DNA of 64,000 nt from Rheinheimera sp. (GCF_030690345.1 NZ_JAUYGV010000007.1:682001-746000); one strand, 5' to 3'; positions 28,042 to 37,669 are shown, counted from the stretch's first letter. Translations and numbers: made by a program. The notes: generated from the sequence alone by a model not told the origin.

Positions 28042-28146
28042 TTGGGCTCACCTTTTGCTGCAATACAGTGTTTTTAACATCTGCAGATTAACGGCAGCTT
28101 AATCCGGTAGCACAAAGCTGATTTGCATATCACGCCACTTAATTTA

Positions 28147-28166
28147 TACTGTATTTATAAACAGTA
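28147..28166. promoter_or_regulatory. LexA (SOS) box upstream of imuA
   Basis: TACTGTATTTATAAACAGTA is a perfect CTGT-N8-ACAG palindrome with the AT-rich centre and flanking TA of the enterobacterial SOS consensus. It ends 12 bp before the imuA start, so LexA binding would block transcription of imuA-imuB-dnaE2. Confidence 0.92.
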
Positions 28167-28178
28167 TTTGGGTCGATT

Positions 28179-28847
28179 ATGTCAGCGTTACTCGAACAAT
28201 TAGCCAGACGCCAGCTGCTATGGCACGGCAACAGCCAGCAGGCGGCGTATCAGGCTGTGTCGTCCGGCTCCCCTGAGCTGGATCAACAACTGGCCGGTGG
28301 CTTCCCGGCCAGTGGCTTAATTGAGCTGCAAACGCAGTTGGGTATTGGTGAGCTGCGCTTGCTGCTACCGTATTTACAACAGCAGCACAGCAGTGGCCGC
28401 TTACTGGTACTCATCTCACCACCGGCCATGCCTTGTGCCGATATGCTCTGTGCTGCCGGTATAACACTGTCGCAATTAGTTATTGTTACAGCCAAAACCG
28501 GCAAAGAGGCGTTGTGGGCCGCAGAGCAGTGCCTGCAAAGCGGTTGCTGTGCCTCGGTATTGCTGTGGCAGGCAGGGCTGAAACTGGCTCAGGCCAGGCG
28601 CTTACAACTGGCGGCAGAGCAGGGCGCGGCCAGTTTAGTATTACTGCGCCGGCCCTCCGCTGGCCTGAGCTTGCCGGTAAACTTAAGCCTGGAACTTAAA
28701 CCTCATCGTCAGGGGCTGCAACTTAGCGTACATAAGCGCAAAGGCGGCTGGCCGGGATCGGCTTTTGTGCTGGATATGCAAAGCCGCTGGCCGGCGCTGT
28801 GTTTTACAGCAGATGCCGCTGAGCTGCCACAGCGTAAGGCCGGCTGA
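28179..28847 (+). CDS. imuA: Translesion synthesis-associated protein ImuA (SulA/RecA-like)
   Basis: A 222-residue protein that opens the mutasome operon. ImuA is RecA-like in fold. Here the P-loop area reads GLIELQTQLGIGELRLLLP and lacks a proper Walker A Lys-Thr/Ser, as in other ImuA proteins of the non-mycobacterial type. A later block GQGLQLSVHKRKGGWPGSAF is family-typical. It works with ImuB and DnaE2 in error-prone lesion bypass. A consensus LexA box lies just upstream. The imuB ATG lies 1 bp after its stop. Confidence 0.92.
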   Translation: MSALLEQLARRQLLWHGNSQQAAYQAVSSGSPELDQQLAGGFPASGLIELQTQLGIGELRLLLPYLQQQHSSGRLLVLISPPAMPCADMLCAAGITLSQLVIVTAKTGKEALWAAEQCLQSGCCASVLLWQAGLKLAQARRLQLAAEQGAASLVLLRRPSAGLSLPVNLSLELKPHRQGLQLSVHKRKGGWPGSAFVLDMQSRWPALCFTADAAELPQRKAG

Positions 28848-28848
28848 G

Positions 28849-30246
28849 ATGGCGCTGTATCTGTATTTACATTTTCCGGCGTTACAGTGCGATAGCTTAA
28901 CGGATAGCGGGCAACAATCTTTGCCGGTGGCGGTAGTGGATGCGCAGCATAGTATTGTGCAACTGAATGCACAGGCGGCCGCACAAGGGGTGCAGTTGCA
29001 GATGAGCCTGGCTACCGCTGCGGCACTGTGCCACAACCTGCAGCTGATCCCTTATCAGAGGGAGCAACAACAAGCGGTGTTATTGTCTGTTGCGCAGCAG
29101 CTGTATCAGGTAAGCGGCGAAATTGCGCCGGACCCGCCTGCCGGCTTGTATTTGCGGGTGTGCAATATGCTGCAGCTGTATCATGGCCTGGATGGCTACC
29201 GTAATGCGCTGATGGCAGAGCTTAAACGCTTGCCGTATCGCTATGCTTATGCCACCGCTGCGACGCCCTTTGCCGCTAAATGCCTGGCACGGCAGCAATT
29301 TAATCAACTCACTGCCGATCACAGTCTGACAGACGCGGCGCTAAAACGCAGCCCGCTTAGCTTTACTGAGCTGGAAGCAGATTTACAGCAACAGCTGCAG
29401 CGTTTGGGCATTGATACTCTGGGCCGCTTACTGGCGTTATCGGCAGCCGAACTGGCGCGGCGCTTTGACAACCGTTTAGTCAGTTATCTCGGCCGTTTAC
29501 GCGGTGAGTTTTTCCATGCACTTAACTATATCCGGCCCGAGCCCGGCTTTAGCCGTTATCTTGAATTGCTGTATGACATCCATGATATGGCCGTACTCAG
29601 TGCGCCGCTTAGCAAGTTGCTACAGCAACTGCAGCAACAGCTTGAGCGCAACAATGCGTTGTGTCATCAGCTGACATTGCGTTTGTATTGCCGTGACAGC
29701 GACACGCAATGCATCAGTATCGGCTCGGCGCAGGGCGAATATCGTGCCGCAAACTGGCTTAAGCTGTGTCAGCTGCAGCTGGAAACTAACCGTCTGCAGG
29801 CGCCGGTGTATGGCCTGCAACTGGAAGTTACACAATTTGCGCCGCAGCAGGCGCAAAGCGAGGATTTATTTCAACCACAACAGGGCAATGTATCGGCATT
29901 ACAGCTGGTGTCGTTGCTGCAAGCCCGGTTGGGCCGTGAGGCGGTAAGCGGGCTTAGCCTGCAAAATCGCCACTTACCTGAGCAAGCCAGTGGCCGGCCT
30001 TTGCCCTTGTTGCAAAGCCAGCCTGGCGCAGCAGCATTGTTACAGCGGCCGGCATTTTTATTGCCACAACCTGTGGCGCTGCGTGAAACGATAGAAATAA
30101 GCCGGGGCCCGGAGCGCTTGTGTCCGGATGGCTGGCAACTGGCCGCCCAGCGCGATTATTTTATTGGCCGCAACAAACAAGGCCAATGGCTCTGGCTGTA
30201 CCGCACGGCGCAGCAGCAGTGGTTTGTGCATGGTTTGTTTAGTTAG
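28849..30246 (+). CDS. imuB: ImuB, Y-family polymerase-like mutasome hub
   Basis: A 465-residue DinB-like protein that links ImuA, DnaE2 and the sliding clamp. It begins MALYLYLHFPALQCDSLTDS, where an active Y-family polymerase would have its catalytic Asp motif, so it is probably catalytically inactive, as known for ImuB. The finger/HhH area LQRLGIDTLGRLLALSAAEL and the C-terminal GPERLCPDGWQLAAQRDYFI are family-typical. I chose ATG 28849 because it follows the imuA stop by 1 bp; a start at 28765 would overlap imuA. Its stop overlaps the dnaE2 start. Confidence 0.93.
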   Translation: MALYLYLHFPALQCDSLTDSGQQSLPVAVVDAQHSIVQLNAQAAAQGVQLQMSLATAAALCHNLQLIPYQREQQQAVLLSVAQQLYQVSGEIAPDPPAGLYLRVCNMLQLYHGLDGYRNALMAELKRLPYRYAYATAATPFAAKCLARQQFNQLTADHSLTDAALKRSPLSFTELEADLQQQLQRLGIDTLGRLLALSAAELARRFDNRLVSYLGRLRGEFFHALNYIRPEPGFSRYLELLYDIHDMAVLSAPLSKLLQQLQQQLERNNALCHQLTLRLYCRDSDTQCISIGSAQGEYRAANWLKLCQLQLETNRLQAPVYGLQLEVTQFAPQQAQSEDLFQPQQGNVSALQLVSLLQARLGREAVSGLSLQNRHLPEQASGRPLPLLQSQPGAAALLQRPAFLLPQPVALRETIEISRGPERLCPDGWQLAAQRDYFIGRNKQGQWLWLYRTAQQQWFVHGLFS

Positions 30247-33200
30247 TGCAACTGCCCATGGCCTACGCTGAACTGTTTTGTCAAAGCCACTTTAGTTTTC
30301 TGCACGGTGCCTCCGGCCCGCAGGAGTTGGTGCAGCAGGCTGCCGCGCTGGGCTATAGCGCTCTGGCGCTGACCGACGAGTGCTCGGTGGCCGGTATAGT
30401 AAGGGCCTACCGGCAGATTAACGAGCAAGGGCTGAATATTAAGCTGATTGTCGGCAGTTATTTTCAGTTAGATAAACTGGAATTGGTATTACTGTGCCCG
30501 GATAAAGCCGCTTACACCGAGCTGTGCCGCATTATTACCAATGCCCGGCGACGCAGCAGTAAGGGCGAATACTGCTTAACCGAATGGGATCTGATGTCGC
30601 TGCAACACTGCTTGCTGTTGTGGTTACCTGCCGGCGATAACGACAGCGATAGCTACTGGGCCAATTGGCTGCAAAAATACCACAGTGACCGGCTGTGGCT
30701 GGCCATGCGCCGCCAACTTAATCATAACGAAGCGGCTTTTAGCGCTTACTGTCAGCAGTTGGCACAGCAGTATCAGCTAAAGGCCGTAGCCTGTGGTGCT
30801 GTGCTGATGCATATTCCTGAGCGGCTGGCGCTGCAGCACTGCGTCAGTGCCATTAAAGCCGGCAAACCAATAGCAGAGCTGGGGCGGAAGCTATTGAGTA
30901 ATGCCGAGCGTGCACTGCGGCCGCTGGCTAAGCTGGAAAAATTATTCAGCACTGATCTACTGCAGCAAAGCTGTGCTATCGCCCGGCGCTGCACTTTTTC
31001 GCTGGACGAGCTGAAATACCAATACCCGAGCGAGCTGGTGCCTGATGGCGAAACGGCGGCCGGTTATTTGGCGCATCTGGTGGTGCAGGGCAGCAAGCTG
31101 CGCTTTCCTGCTGGTGTGCCAAAGCGGGTGCAGGCCATTATCGATAAAGAAATGGCACTGATCACTGAGCTTAACTATGCATACTTTTTTCTGACTATTT
31201 ATGACCTGGTACAGTTTGCCAAAGCGCGCGGCATTTTGTATCAGGGCAGAGGCTCGGCGGCTAACTCGGTTGTGTGTTATTGCCTGGAAATAACAGCGGT
31301 AGATCCTGAGAAAATTCAGGTACTGTTTGAGCGCTTTTTATCGCGTGAACGTAAAGAGCCGCCGGATATTGATGTCGACTTTGAGCATGAGCGGCGCGAA
31401 GAAGTGATCCAGTATCTGTATCAAAAATATGGCCGTGAACGTGCGGCGTTGGCTGCTACCGTGATCAGCTACCGTTTTAAAAGTGCGCTGCGTGATGTCG
31501 GCAAAGCGCTGGGGCTGCCGGTCAGCCAACTGGATTTTTTAGTGAAAAACATTCAGCGGCGTGACCCGGCCCTGAGCTGGCAGCAGCAACTGGGCACGCT
31601 GGGGCTTAACAGCAATAGCGACACCACACAGCAGCTTATTACGCTGGTTGAGCAACTGCGCGGCGCCCCGAGGCATTTATCACAGCATGTCGGCGGCTTT
31701 GTTATCTCCCAGGGGCCTTTGTATGAGCTGGTGCCGGTAGAAAACGCAGCCATGGCCGACAGAACAGTGATCCAGTGGGATAAAGATGATCTGGAAACGC
31801 TGGAGCTGCTAAAAGTGGATGTGCTGGCACTGGGCATGTTAACCGCTATCCGCAAATGCTTTGCGCTGCTAAAACAACACGAACAGCAGGATTTAAGCAT
31901 TGCCGGCATTAGCGCGCAGGGCGATGATGCGGCGGTGTATCAGATGATCCAAAAAGCCGATACTGTCGGGCTGTTTCAGATAGAGTCGCGTGCCCAGATG
32001 AGCATGCTGCCGCGCTTGCGCCCGGCCTGTTACTACGACCTGGTGGTACAAATTGCCATAGTGCGGCCAGGGCCTATTCAGGGGGATATGGTGCACCCGT
32101 ATTTAAAACGCCGCCACGGTGAAGAAGCCGTAGAGTACCCATCTGTCGAAGTCGAAAGCGTACTAAGCCGCACCCTGGGCGTGCCGATTTTTCAGGAGCA
32201 GGTGATCCAGCTGGCGATGGTGGCGGCCGGTTTTAGCGGCGGCGAGGCCGATCAGTTGCGCCGGGCCATGGCCAGTTGGAAGAAAACCGGCGAGCTGCTG
32301 CAGTTTAAACATAAGCTGATTGACGGCATGCAAAGCCGCGGCTACGCGCTGGAATTTGCCGAGCGCATTTATCAGCAAATTTGCGGTTTTGGTGAATATG
32401 GCTTTCCGGAGTCGCACTCTGCCAGTTTTGCCGTGCTGGCCTATGTGTCGGCCTGGCTGAAATACTATTATCCGGCCGCCTTTTGCACCGCCTTGCTTAA
32501 CAGCTACCCGATGGGGTTTTACAGCCCGGCGCAGCTGCTGCAGGATGCCAGGCGCCACGGTGTCACGGTGTTACCGCTCTGTGTTAATCAATCGCAGTGG
32601 GATTATTGCCTGCAACAACAAGGTAAGGCCATACGGTTGGGGTTACGCCAGATTAAAGGCTTATCTTCGGCCGGGGTACAGTTACTGCTAAAGTTACGCC
32701 CGGCCGGTGGCTATCGGGATATAGTGCAACTGCGCCAAACCGGGCTTAGCCGCAGCGATTTACAAGCACTGGCCAGTGCTAATGCGCTAAGCAGCATTAG
32801 TGGCGATCGTTATAACAGCCGCTGGCAACTGATGGATAGCCAGCACAGCCTGCCGCTGTTTGCCTCCGGCGGCGAGCCGCCGGAGCCGTCTGAGGCTGCG
32901 ATGCAGGTGGCGCAAACCGCACCGGCCTATTTAGCGCCACCTGGCGCGGTAGAGGAAATGCTGGAAGATTATGCCGCCACCGGCCTTACGTTGGCTGTGC
33001 ATCCGCTGGCGTTGCTGCGCCGGGCCGGCAAATTACCGCGCAGCGTGCCGGTAGACGAGCTGCACCGCGTGCGGCATAACAGCCCGGTGCGGGTAAGCGG
33101 CCTAGTGACGTTACGCCAACGGCCGGGTACGGCAGCCGGAGTCACCTTTATGTCGCTGGAAGATGAAACCGGTACTGCCAATGTGCTGGTGTGGCTGGCC

Positions 33201-33362
33201 ACAGCGCAGGCGCAGCAAAAAAGCTTTTTAACCGCACGTATTTTACAGGTGGATGGTATTTTACAACGCGAGGGCGAGGTAACCCATATTATCGCCGGTA
33301 AGCTGGTTGACTTATCCGCGCTTTTGGCTGAACTTAGGCTGTCCTCACGCGATTTTCATTAA
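30246..33362 (+). CDS. dnaE2: Error-prone DNA polymerase III alpha subunit DnaE2
   Basis: A polymerase of about 1035 residues for SOS-induced translesion synthesis. The N-terminal PHP domain begins YAELFCQSHFSFLHGASGPQ and shows ALALTDECSVAGIVRAYRQ, the DnaE2-type version. The catalytic aspartates lie in PPDIDVDFEHERREEVIQYL, and an OB-fold near the C-terminus reads VRVSGLVTLRQRPGTAAGVT. GTG 30246 overlaps the imuB stop; ATG 30258 (MAYAELF) is an equally good start. With imuA and imuB it forms the LexA-controlled mutasome. Confidence 0.96.
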   Translation: MQLPMAYAELFCQSHFSFLHGASGPQELVQQAAALGYSALALTDECSVAGIVRAYRQINEQGLNIKLIVGSYFQLDKLELVLLCPDKAAYTELCRIITNARRRSSKGEYCLTEWDLMSLQHCLLLWLPAGDNDSDSYWANWLQKYHSDRLWLAMRRQLNHNEAAFSAYCQQLAQQYQLKAVACGAVLMHIPERLALQHCVSAIKAGKPIAELGRKLLSNAERALRPLAKLEKLFSTDLLQQSCAIARRCTFSLDELKYQYPSELVPDGETAAGYLAHLVVQGSKLRFPAGVPKRVQAIIDKEMALITELNYAYFFLTIYDLVQFAKARGILYQGRGSAANSVVCYCLEITAVDPEKIQVLFERFLSRERKEPPDIDVDFEHERREEVIQYLYQKYGRERAALAATVISYRFKSALRDVGKALGLPVSQLDFLVKNIQRRDPALSWQQQLGTLGLNSNSDTTQQLITLVEQLRGAPRHLSQHVGGFVISQGPLYELVPVENAAMADRTVIQWDKDDLETLELLKVDVLALGMLTAIRKCFALLKQHEQQDLSIAGISAQGDDAAVYQMIQKADTVGLFQIESRAQMSMLPRLRPACYYDLVVQIAIVRPGPIQGDMVHPYLKRRHGEEAVEYPSVEVESVLSRTLGVPIFQEQVIQLAMVAAGFSGGEADQLRRAMASWKKTGELLQFKHKLIDGMQSRGYALEFAERIYQQICGFGEYGFPESHSASFAVLAYVSAWLKYYYPAAFCTALLNSYPMGFYSPAQLLQDARRHGVTVLPLCVNQSQWDYCLQQQGKAIRLGLRQIKGLSSAGVQLLLKLRPAGGYRDIVQLRQTGLSRSDLQALASANALSSISGDRYNSRWQLMDSQHSLPLFASGGEPPEPSEAAMQVAQTAPAYLAPPGAVEEMLEDYAATGLTLAVHPLALLRRAGKLPRSVPVDELHRVRHNSPVRVSGLVTLRQRPGTAAGVTFMSLEDETGTANVLVWLATAQAQQKSFLTARILQVDGILQREGEVTHIIAGKLVDLSALLAELRLSSRDFH

Positions 33363-33373
33363 CGGGAACTGCT

Positions 33374-33919
33374 ATGTTACTGCAAGCCTCACAAAGCCTG
33401 GTGTTACTGATTGATATGCAGCAAAAGCTGGCACCTGCTATTTTTGACAGCAAAGAAGTCGAGCAGGCGGCGGCCTGGGTGCTGCAGGTGGCCGTGCAGC
33501 TGGAGGTGCCGGTGTGGGCCACCGAGCAGTATCCGCAAGGCATAGGCGCTACGCTGCCGGCACTGGCAGAGCTGGTTCCTGAGGCGCAGGTGCTGCAAAA
33601 AATGCATTTTAGTGCGTTAAAAGAGCCGCATATTGCCAGCAGTCTGGCTTGTGCTGAGCGCAAGCAAATTGTGGTGCTGGGCACCGAAGCCCATGTCTGC
33701 GTGCTGCAGTCGGTAATGGATTTATTGACGCTGGGCTATCAGGTGTTTGTGGTGGTTGAAGCCGTAGGCTCGCGCACGGAGCAAAATAAGCAGCTGGCTT
33801 TAAGCCGTATGCAGCAGGCCGGCGCACAGATTATCAGCAAAGAAATGCTGGCGTTTGAATGGCTGGAATGTTGCGGCACTGATACCTTCCGCCAGATAAG
33901 TCGTGGCTGGATCCGTTAA
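33374..33919 (+). CDS. Isochorismatase family cysteine hydrolase (YcaC-like)
   Basis: A 181-residue hydrolase. The catalytic triad of the isochorismatase-like fold is visible: Asp in LVLLIDMQQKLAP, Lys in QKMHFSAL and Cys in LGTEAHVCVLQSVMDLL. The closest-looking type is YcaC-like, whose substrates are unclear. It starts 11 bp after dnaE2 with GGGA upstream, so read-through from the SOS operon is likely. Its stop overlaps the next gene (TAATG). Confidence 0.88.
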   Translation: MLLQASQSLVLLIDMQQKLAPAIFDSKEVEQAAAWVLQVAVQLEVPVWATEQYPQGIGATLPALAELVPEAQVLQKMHFSALKEPHIASSLACAERKQIVVLGTEAHVCVLQSVMDLLTLGYQVFVVVEAVGSRTEQNKQLALSRMQQAGAQIISKEMLAFEWLECCGTDTFRQISRGWIR

Positions 33920-35049
33920 TGCGCGGGTGTTGGCTACTGTTAGTTTTGGCGTTGCCGTTGCAGGCAGATAGCCTGATTGACCAGCAATTGCCGGATTTTT
34001 ATCAGCAGTTATTGCCGCAACAAGCCTACCCGTTAAGCTGGCAACCAGAGCACTTTAACGATATTCAGCACTGGCGTGCACAGGGCCGGGCTGCATTACG
34101 CGAAGCCTTGCTATGGCCGGATGAGCCGGTTGATTTTGCCGCAAAACTGTTAAAAACCGAGGCGCGCGATGGTTACAGCGCGCAGTTGTGGTCGGTGCAG
34201 CTGACTAAGCAAAGCAGGGTGCAGCTAATGTTATTGCAACCCGATGCGGCTAAGCCTGCGCCTGCGGTGCTACTGCTGCATGATCACGGCGCCCGCTTTG
34301 ATATTGGCAAAGAAAAATGGCTACAGCCGTTTGCAGCCGACGCGCGCCTGCCAGCGGCGCAGCAGTGGGCAGACAAGTATTTCAGCGGTAACTTTGTCGG
34401 CGATGCGCTGGCTAAACAAGGCTATTTGGTGCTGGCGGCTGATACCTTTGGCTGGAGCGATCGTGGCCCGATTGAATTCAGCGCGCAGCAATCCCTGGCC
34501 GGCAATATGTTTATGTTGGGTCGCTCGCTGGCCGGTATGGCCGCCTATGAAGATTTACGCTTGGTAGAATATTTAAAACAGTTGCCGCAAGCCGACAGCA
34601 GCCGGTTGGCGGTGCTGGGGTTTTCGATGGGAGCGTTTCGTGCCTGGCAACTGGCGGCACTAACCGACGATATAAAGGCCGGGGTGGCCGTAGCCTGGCT
34701 AAACAGCTACCGGCATTTAATCAGGCCCGGCAATAATATCCTCAAAGGCCAGTCGGCGTTTTACATGCTGCACCCGGGCTTAGCGGCAAAATTAGATATT
34801 CCCGACATGGCGGCGCTTGCTGCGCCCAAAGCGATGCTGTTTATTAATGGTGGCAAAGACAAATTAATGCCGCAGGCCGGCGTTGAGCAGGCTTATGCGC
34901 AACTGGCAAAGGTGTGGCAGGCGCATGGCGCAGCAGACAAGCTGGTTACCAGCTTGTATCCGCAATATGGTCATGAATTTAACGCTGAGCAACAGCAGCA
35001 GGTGTTCCGCTGGTTAGCTACTCAGTTAACGGTAGCGTCAAGGGACTGA
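33919..35049 (+). CDS. Exported alpha/beta hydrolase of the dienelactone-hydrolase superfamily
   Basis: A 376-residue exported hydrolase. The signal peptide is residues 1-16 (CWLLLVLALPLQAD). The oxyanion region is PAVLLLHDHGARFDIGKEKW, the nucleophile lies in LAVLGFSMGAFRAWQ, the acid in INGGKDKLMP and the His in PQYGHEFNAEQ. The long insert between oxyanion loop and nucleophile resembles acetyl-xylan-esterase/abhydrolase_7-like proteins. The substrate is unknown. It is coupled to the isochorismatase gene by a TAATG overlap, and its 3' end overlaps the convergent nuclease gene by 28 bp. Confidence 0.82.
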   Translation: MRGCWLLLVLALPLQADSLIDQQLPDFYQQLLPQQAYPLSWQPEHFNDIQHWRAQGRAALREALLWPDEPVDFAAKLLKTEARDGYSAQLWSVQLTKQSRVQLMLLQPDAAKPAPAVLLLHDHGARFDIGKEKWLQPFAADARLPAAQQWADKYFSGNFVGDALAKQGYLVLAADTFGWSDRGPIEFSAQQSLAGNMFMLGRSLAGMAAYEDLRLVEYLKQLPQADSSRLAVLGFSMGAFRAWQLAALTDDIKAGVAVAWLNSYRHLIRPGNNILKGQSAFYMLHPGLAAKLDIPDMAALAAPKAMLFINGGKDKLMPQAGVEQAYAQLAKVWQAHGAADKLVTSLYPQYGHEFNAEQQQQVFRWLATQLTVASRD

Positions 35050-35804
35050 TCAAACAGCAGCGCCAGCCGCACACCAGCCTGCTGTAAGCGCTGCTCTACT
35101 ATCGCCTGATATTGCAGCACATAGCTGTCATCAATTAACATGCCTGGCGTATAGCCCTGATAAATCCCCAGCGTAAGCGCCGCAGATTCATTGGCCCAGC
35201 TCAGCGCATTGCCTTGCCGCCAGGCTGAACGCTGCTTAGCACTGATACGGTTAAACAGCGCAGCGGCTTTATTGGCGTCGGTTTCATAGCCCAGCTGTTT
35301 TAACAGCGCAAAATCCCACACACCGTGCAGGTTATTCGGCAGGCCATAAAAATACACCGCAGTGCGATTACCGCCTAAATCATCGGCGAAGCTGACATGC
35401 AGCGGCTGGTGTAAGTCGCCGGTAAAATGTGCCAGAAACAACAGCGCTTGCCAGTCATTGCGGTTTTGCTTTAAACGCCGCTGCATATCGGTGATGGCAG
35501 ATAAAATACAACCGTGCGCCGGGCAATCTGCGGCGCTTACCTGCTTTTTATCACGGGAAAAATTCACAAAATGCAGCGCTGAGGCATAGTCAAAGGCCGG
35601 ATCGGCACGCATTTCATCGGCCCAGCTGCAGCTTTGGCTAAACTGCTGATAAGGTGAGGCGGCAATCAGGCTGTCAATTTGCAACCGCGTTGTGTCGCTC
35701 ACCAGCTGATAGGCCATATCGCAAATCAGCTGATGGCCGGTTTTACTAAAAGCCTGTAGTGGGTTACTCAGCAGCAATAATGCCGCCGCGATCAGAATAC
35801 GCAT
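35022..35804 (-). CDS. S1/P1 family nuclease, exported
   Basis: A 260-residue zinc-dependent single-strand nuclease. After the signal peptide (ending PLQA) the mature chain starts FSKTGHQLICDMAY. Zinc ligands typical of the family are seen in SWADEMR, ALHFVNF and FLAHFTGDLHQPLHVSFADD. Most family members begin the mature chain with Trp, whose backbone binds zinc; here it is Phe. It should act in the periplasm or outside the cell to scavenge nucleotides. It lies 3 bp downstream of rlmJ on the same strand and is probably co-transcribed. Confidence 0.9.
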   Translation of the reverse strand: MRILIAAALLLLSNPLQAFSKTGHQLICDMAYQLVSDTTRLQIDSLIAASPYQQFSQSCSWADEMRADPAFDYASALHFVNFSRDKKQVSAADCPAHGCILSAITDMQRRLKQNRNDWQALLFLAHFTGDLHQPLHVSFADDLGGNRTAVYFYGLPNNLHGVWDFALLKQLGYETDANKAAALFNRISAKQRSAWRQGNALSWANESAALTLGIYQGYTPGMLIDDSYVLQYQAIVEQRLQQAGVRLALLFDQSLDATVN

Positions 35805-35807
35805 AGT

Positions 35808-36644
35808 TTACTCCGGCACCAGTTGGTGCACCTGAAATTCACCTTGTGCACTTAACAGCGGGTTTAGCTCGGCTAAGGCCTGCTGCATATCTTTGGCCAG
35901 CGTATAGGGCGGGTTAATCACCAGCATACCGCTGCCGGTCATACCAAAGCCGATGCTATCCGGTAGCGGGCAATATTCAATCCGCAGCTGATCTTTAATG
36001 CCGGTAGCGACAATAGCGCTGATAAAAGCTTCTACCGCGCTGCGCTCTATTACCGGATACCAAATTGCATAGGTAGCTTGCGGAAAACGCTGATAAGCGC
36101 TTTGTAAGCCGGCTACCACGTCCTGGTATTCAGTTTTCAGCTCGTAGGGTGGGTCTATCAATACCAGGCCGCGCTTATGCAGTGGTGGCAGCATGGCTTT
36201 AAAGCCGGCCCAGGCATCCATATGTTCGATCCGGCTGTGGCGGCGTCGGGCAAATTGGCTGGCCAGAATAGGGTGGTCTGTCGGGTGCAGCTCGGTGGCC
36301 TGAATGCTGTCGCCGCTGCGCAGCAGCATGGCAGCAATTTTCGGTGAGCCAGGGTAAAAAGCCAGCTCGCCATCGGGGTTTAGTTGTTTTATCAGCGCTA
36401 TATAGTGCGCCAGTGCAGGGCTTTGCGCCTGGTGGTGCCACAGTTTACCTATACCGCCCTGGTACTCGCCGGTTTTCTGCGCCTGTTCAGCAAGTAAACT
36501 GTACAGACCGGCACCGGCATGGCTGTCGTGGTAGCAAAAGGGTTTATCTTTTTGCAGCAGGTAGTCAACAATGGCAACCTGTACCAGATGTTTCACCACA
36601 TCGGCATGATTACCGGCATGATAACTGTGACGATAACTGAGCAT
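35808..36644 (-). CDS. rlmJ: 23S rRNA (adenine(2030)-N(6))-methyltransferase RlmJ
   Basis: A 278-residue rRNA methyltransferase. It starts MLSYRHSYHAGNHADVVKHL, the hallmark of RlmJ, and contains YHDSHAGAGLYSL and the catalytic GLVLIDPPYELKTEY (DPPY). E. coli RlmJ has 280 residues. ATG 36644 is chosen over 36665 because it matches the family start and has AAGG upstream. Confidence 0.95.
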   Translation of the reverse strand: MLSYRHSYHAGNHADVVKHLVQVAIVDYLLQKDKPFCYHDSHAGAGLYSLLAEQAQKTGEYQGGIGKLWHHQAQSPALAHYIALIKQLNPDGELAFYPGSPKIAAMLLRSGDSIQATELHPTDHPILASQFARRRHSRIEHMDAWAGFKAMLPPLHKRGLVLIDPPYELKTEYQDVVAGLQSAYQRFPQATYAIWYPVIERSAVEAFISAIVATGIKDQLRIEYCPLPDSIGFGMTGSGMLVINPPYTLAKDMQQALAELNPLLSAQGEFQVHQLVPE

Positions 36645-36784
36645 AAACAAGGCCTTTAGCGGCAAATTTAAAGGCCGTCAGCATACTGCGCGCACAGAAA
36701 AATACAAGTATTGTTGCCGCGCAGCTGGTAAAATCCGCCGCATTATTGATTTACCGTCGCCTTACGGCGCATGCAGGATGTTTT

Positions 36785-37669
36785 ATGTCACAACACAAAG
36801 CCAAAGGCGGCAAAGCGGCCAATCCACTGCACAAGCCCTGGACCAAAGAGGCAGGCGCTAAAAACGCCAGGCCGGTAGCCAATAAAGCCAATCGCCCTGC
36901 AGCTGATAAAGCGCAACCGGTTAAAACCGTGCGTAGCGTGCAGGACAATGAAGGCAAGGTGTATGGAGAAAACGCCTGCCGGGTATTGTTTAACCAACGG
37001 CCGGATGCGCTGATCCGCCTGTATGTTTCAGCGCAAATGGCAGCGAAATTTGCCGATGTGATGAAGTATTTAGCGGCTGTTAAAAAAGCCTACCATATTG
37101 TTGATGACGCAGAGCTGGAGAAAGTCGCTGGTAGCGGCCATCACGGCGGCGTGGTGCTGCTGGTAAAACGCAAGCCACAACAAAGTCTGGCGGCATATTT
37201 GCAGCAAAAAGGCCGTAAACGCGACTGTTTGCTGGCTCTGGATGGCGTGGGTAACCCGCACAATTTAGGTGCGATAACGCGTAGCTGTGCGCATTTTGGC
37301 GTGGGCGGCATTATTATGAAGCAACCTGAGCTGTTGCAATCGGGCGCGGCACTGCGCACGGCAGAGGGCGGCGGCGAGTTTGTTGATGGCTTAAGTTGCG
37401 ACAACCTGCCACTGGCATTACAGCTGTGCAAAGAAGCCGGTTATACACTGATTACCACCTCCAGCCACGCCGGCACCTCGCTGTATCAAAGCCAGCTTCC
37501 GGCTAAGGTGGTGATCGTATTTGGTGAAGAGATGTTTGGCGTGTCAAAAAACGTCGCTAAAAGCGCCGATATCGCGCTGCAAATTCCGGGCTCGGGCAAG
37601 GTAGAATCGCTGAATGTCAGCGTAGCGGCCAGCCTGATCTTAGGCGAATGGTACCGTCAGCAGCTTTAG
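36785..37669 (+). CDS. TrmH-family (SPOUT) RNA methyltransferase, YfiF-like
   Basis: A 294-residue SAM-dependent RNA 2'-O-methyltransferase. A Lys/Ala-rich, probably disordered N-terminus (about 55 residues) precedes a substrate-binding domain (VYGENACRVLFNQRPDALIR). The SPOUT knot motifs follow: GNPHNLGAITRSCAHFGV, VVIVFGEEMFGVSK and GKVESLNVSVAASLILGEWY. The layout matches E. coli YfiF; the RNA target is not known. ATG 36785 has AGGA 8 nt upstream; an earlier start at 36746 does not. Confidence 0.9.
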   Translation: MSQHKAKGGKAANPLHKPWTKEAGAKNARPVANKANRPAADKAQPVKTVRSVQDNEGKVYGENACRVLFNQRPDALIRLYVSAQMAAKFADVMKYLAAVKKAYHIVDDAELEKVAGSGHHGGVVLLVKRKPQQSLAAYLQQKGRKRDCLLALDGVGNPHNLGAITRSCAHFGVGGIIMKQPELLQSGAALRTAEGGGEFVDGLSCDNLPLALQLCKEAGYTLITTSSHAGTSLYQSQLPAKVVIVFGEEMFGVSKNVAKSADIALQIPGSGKVESLNVSVAASLILGEWYRQQL

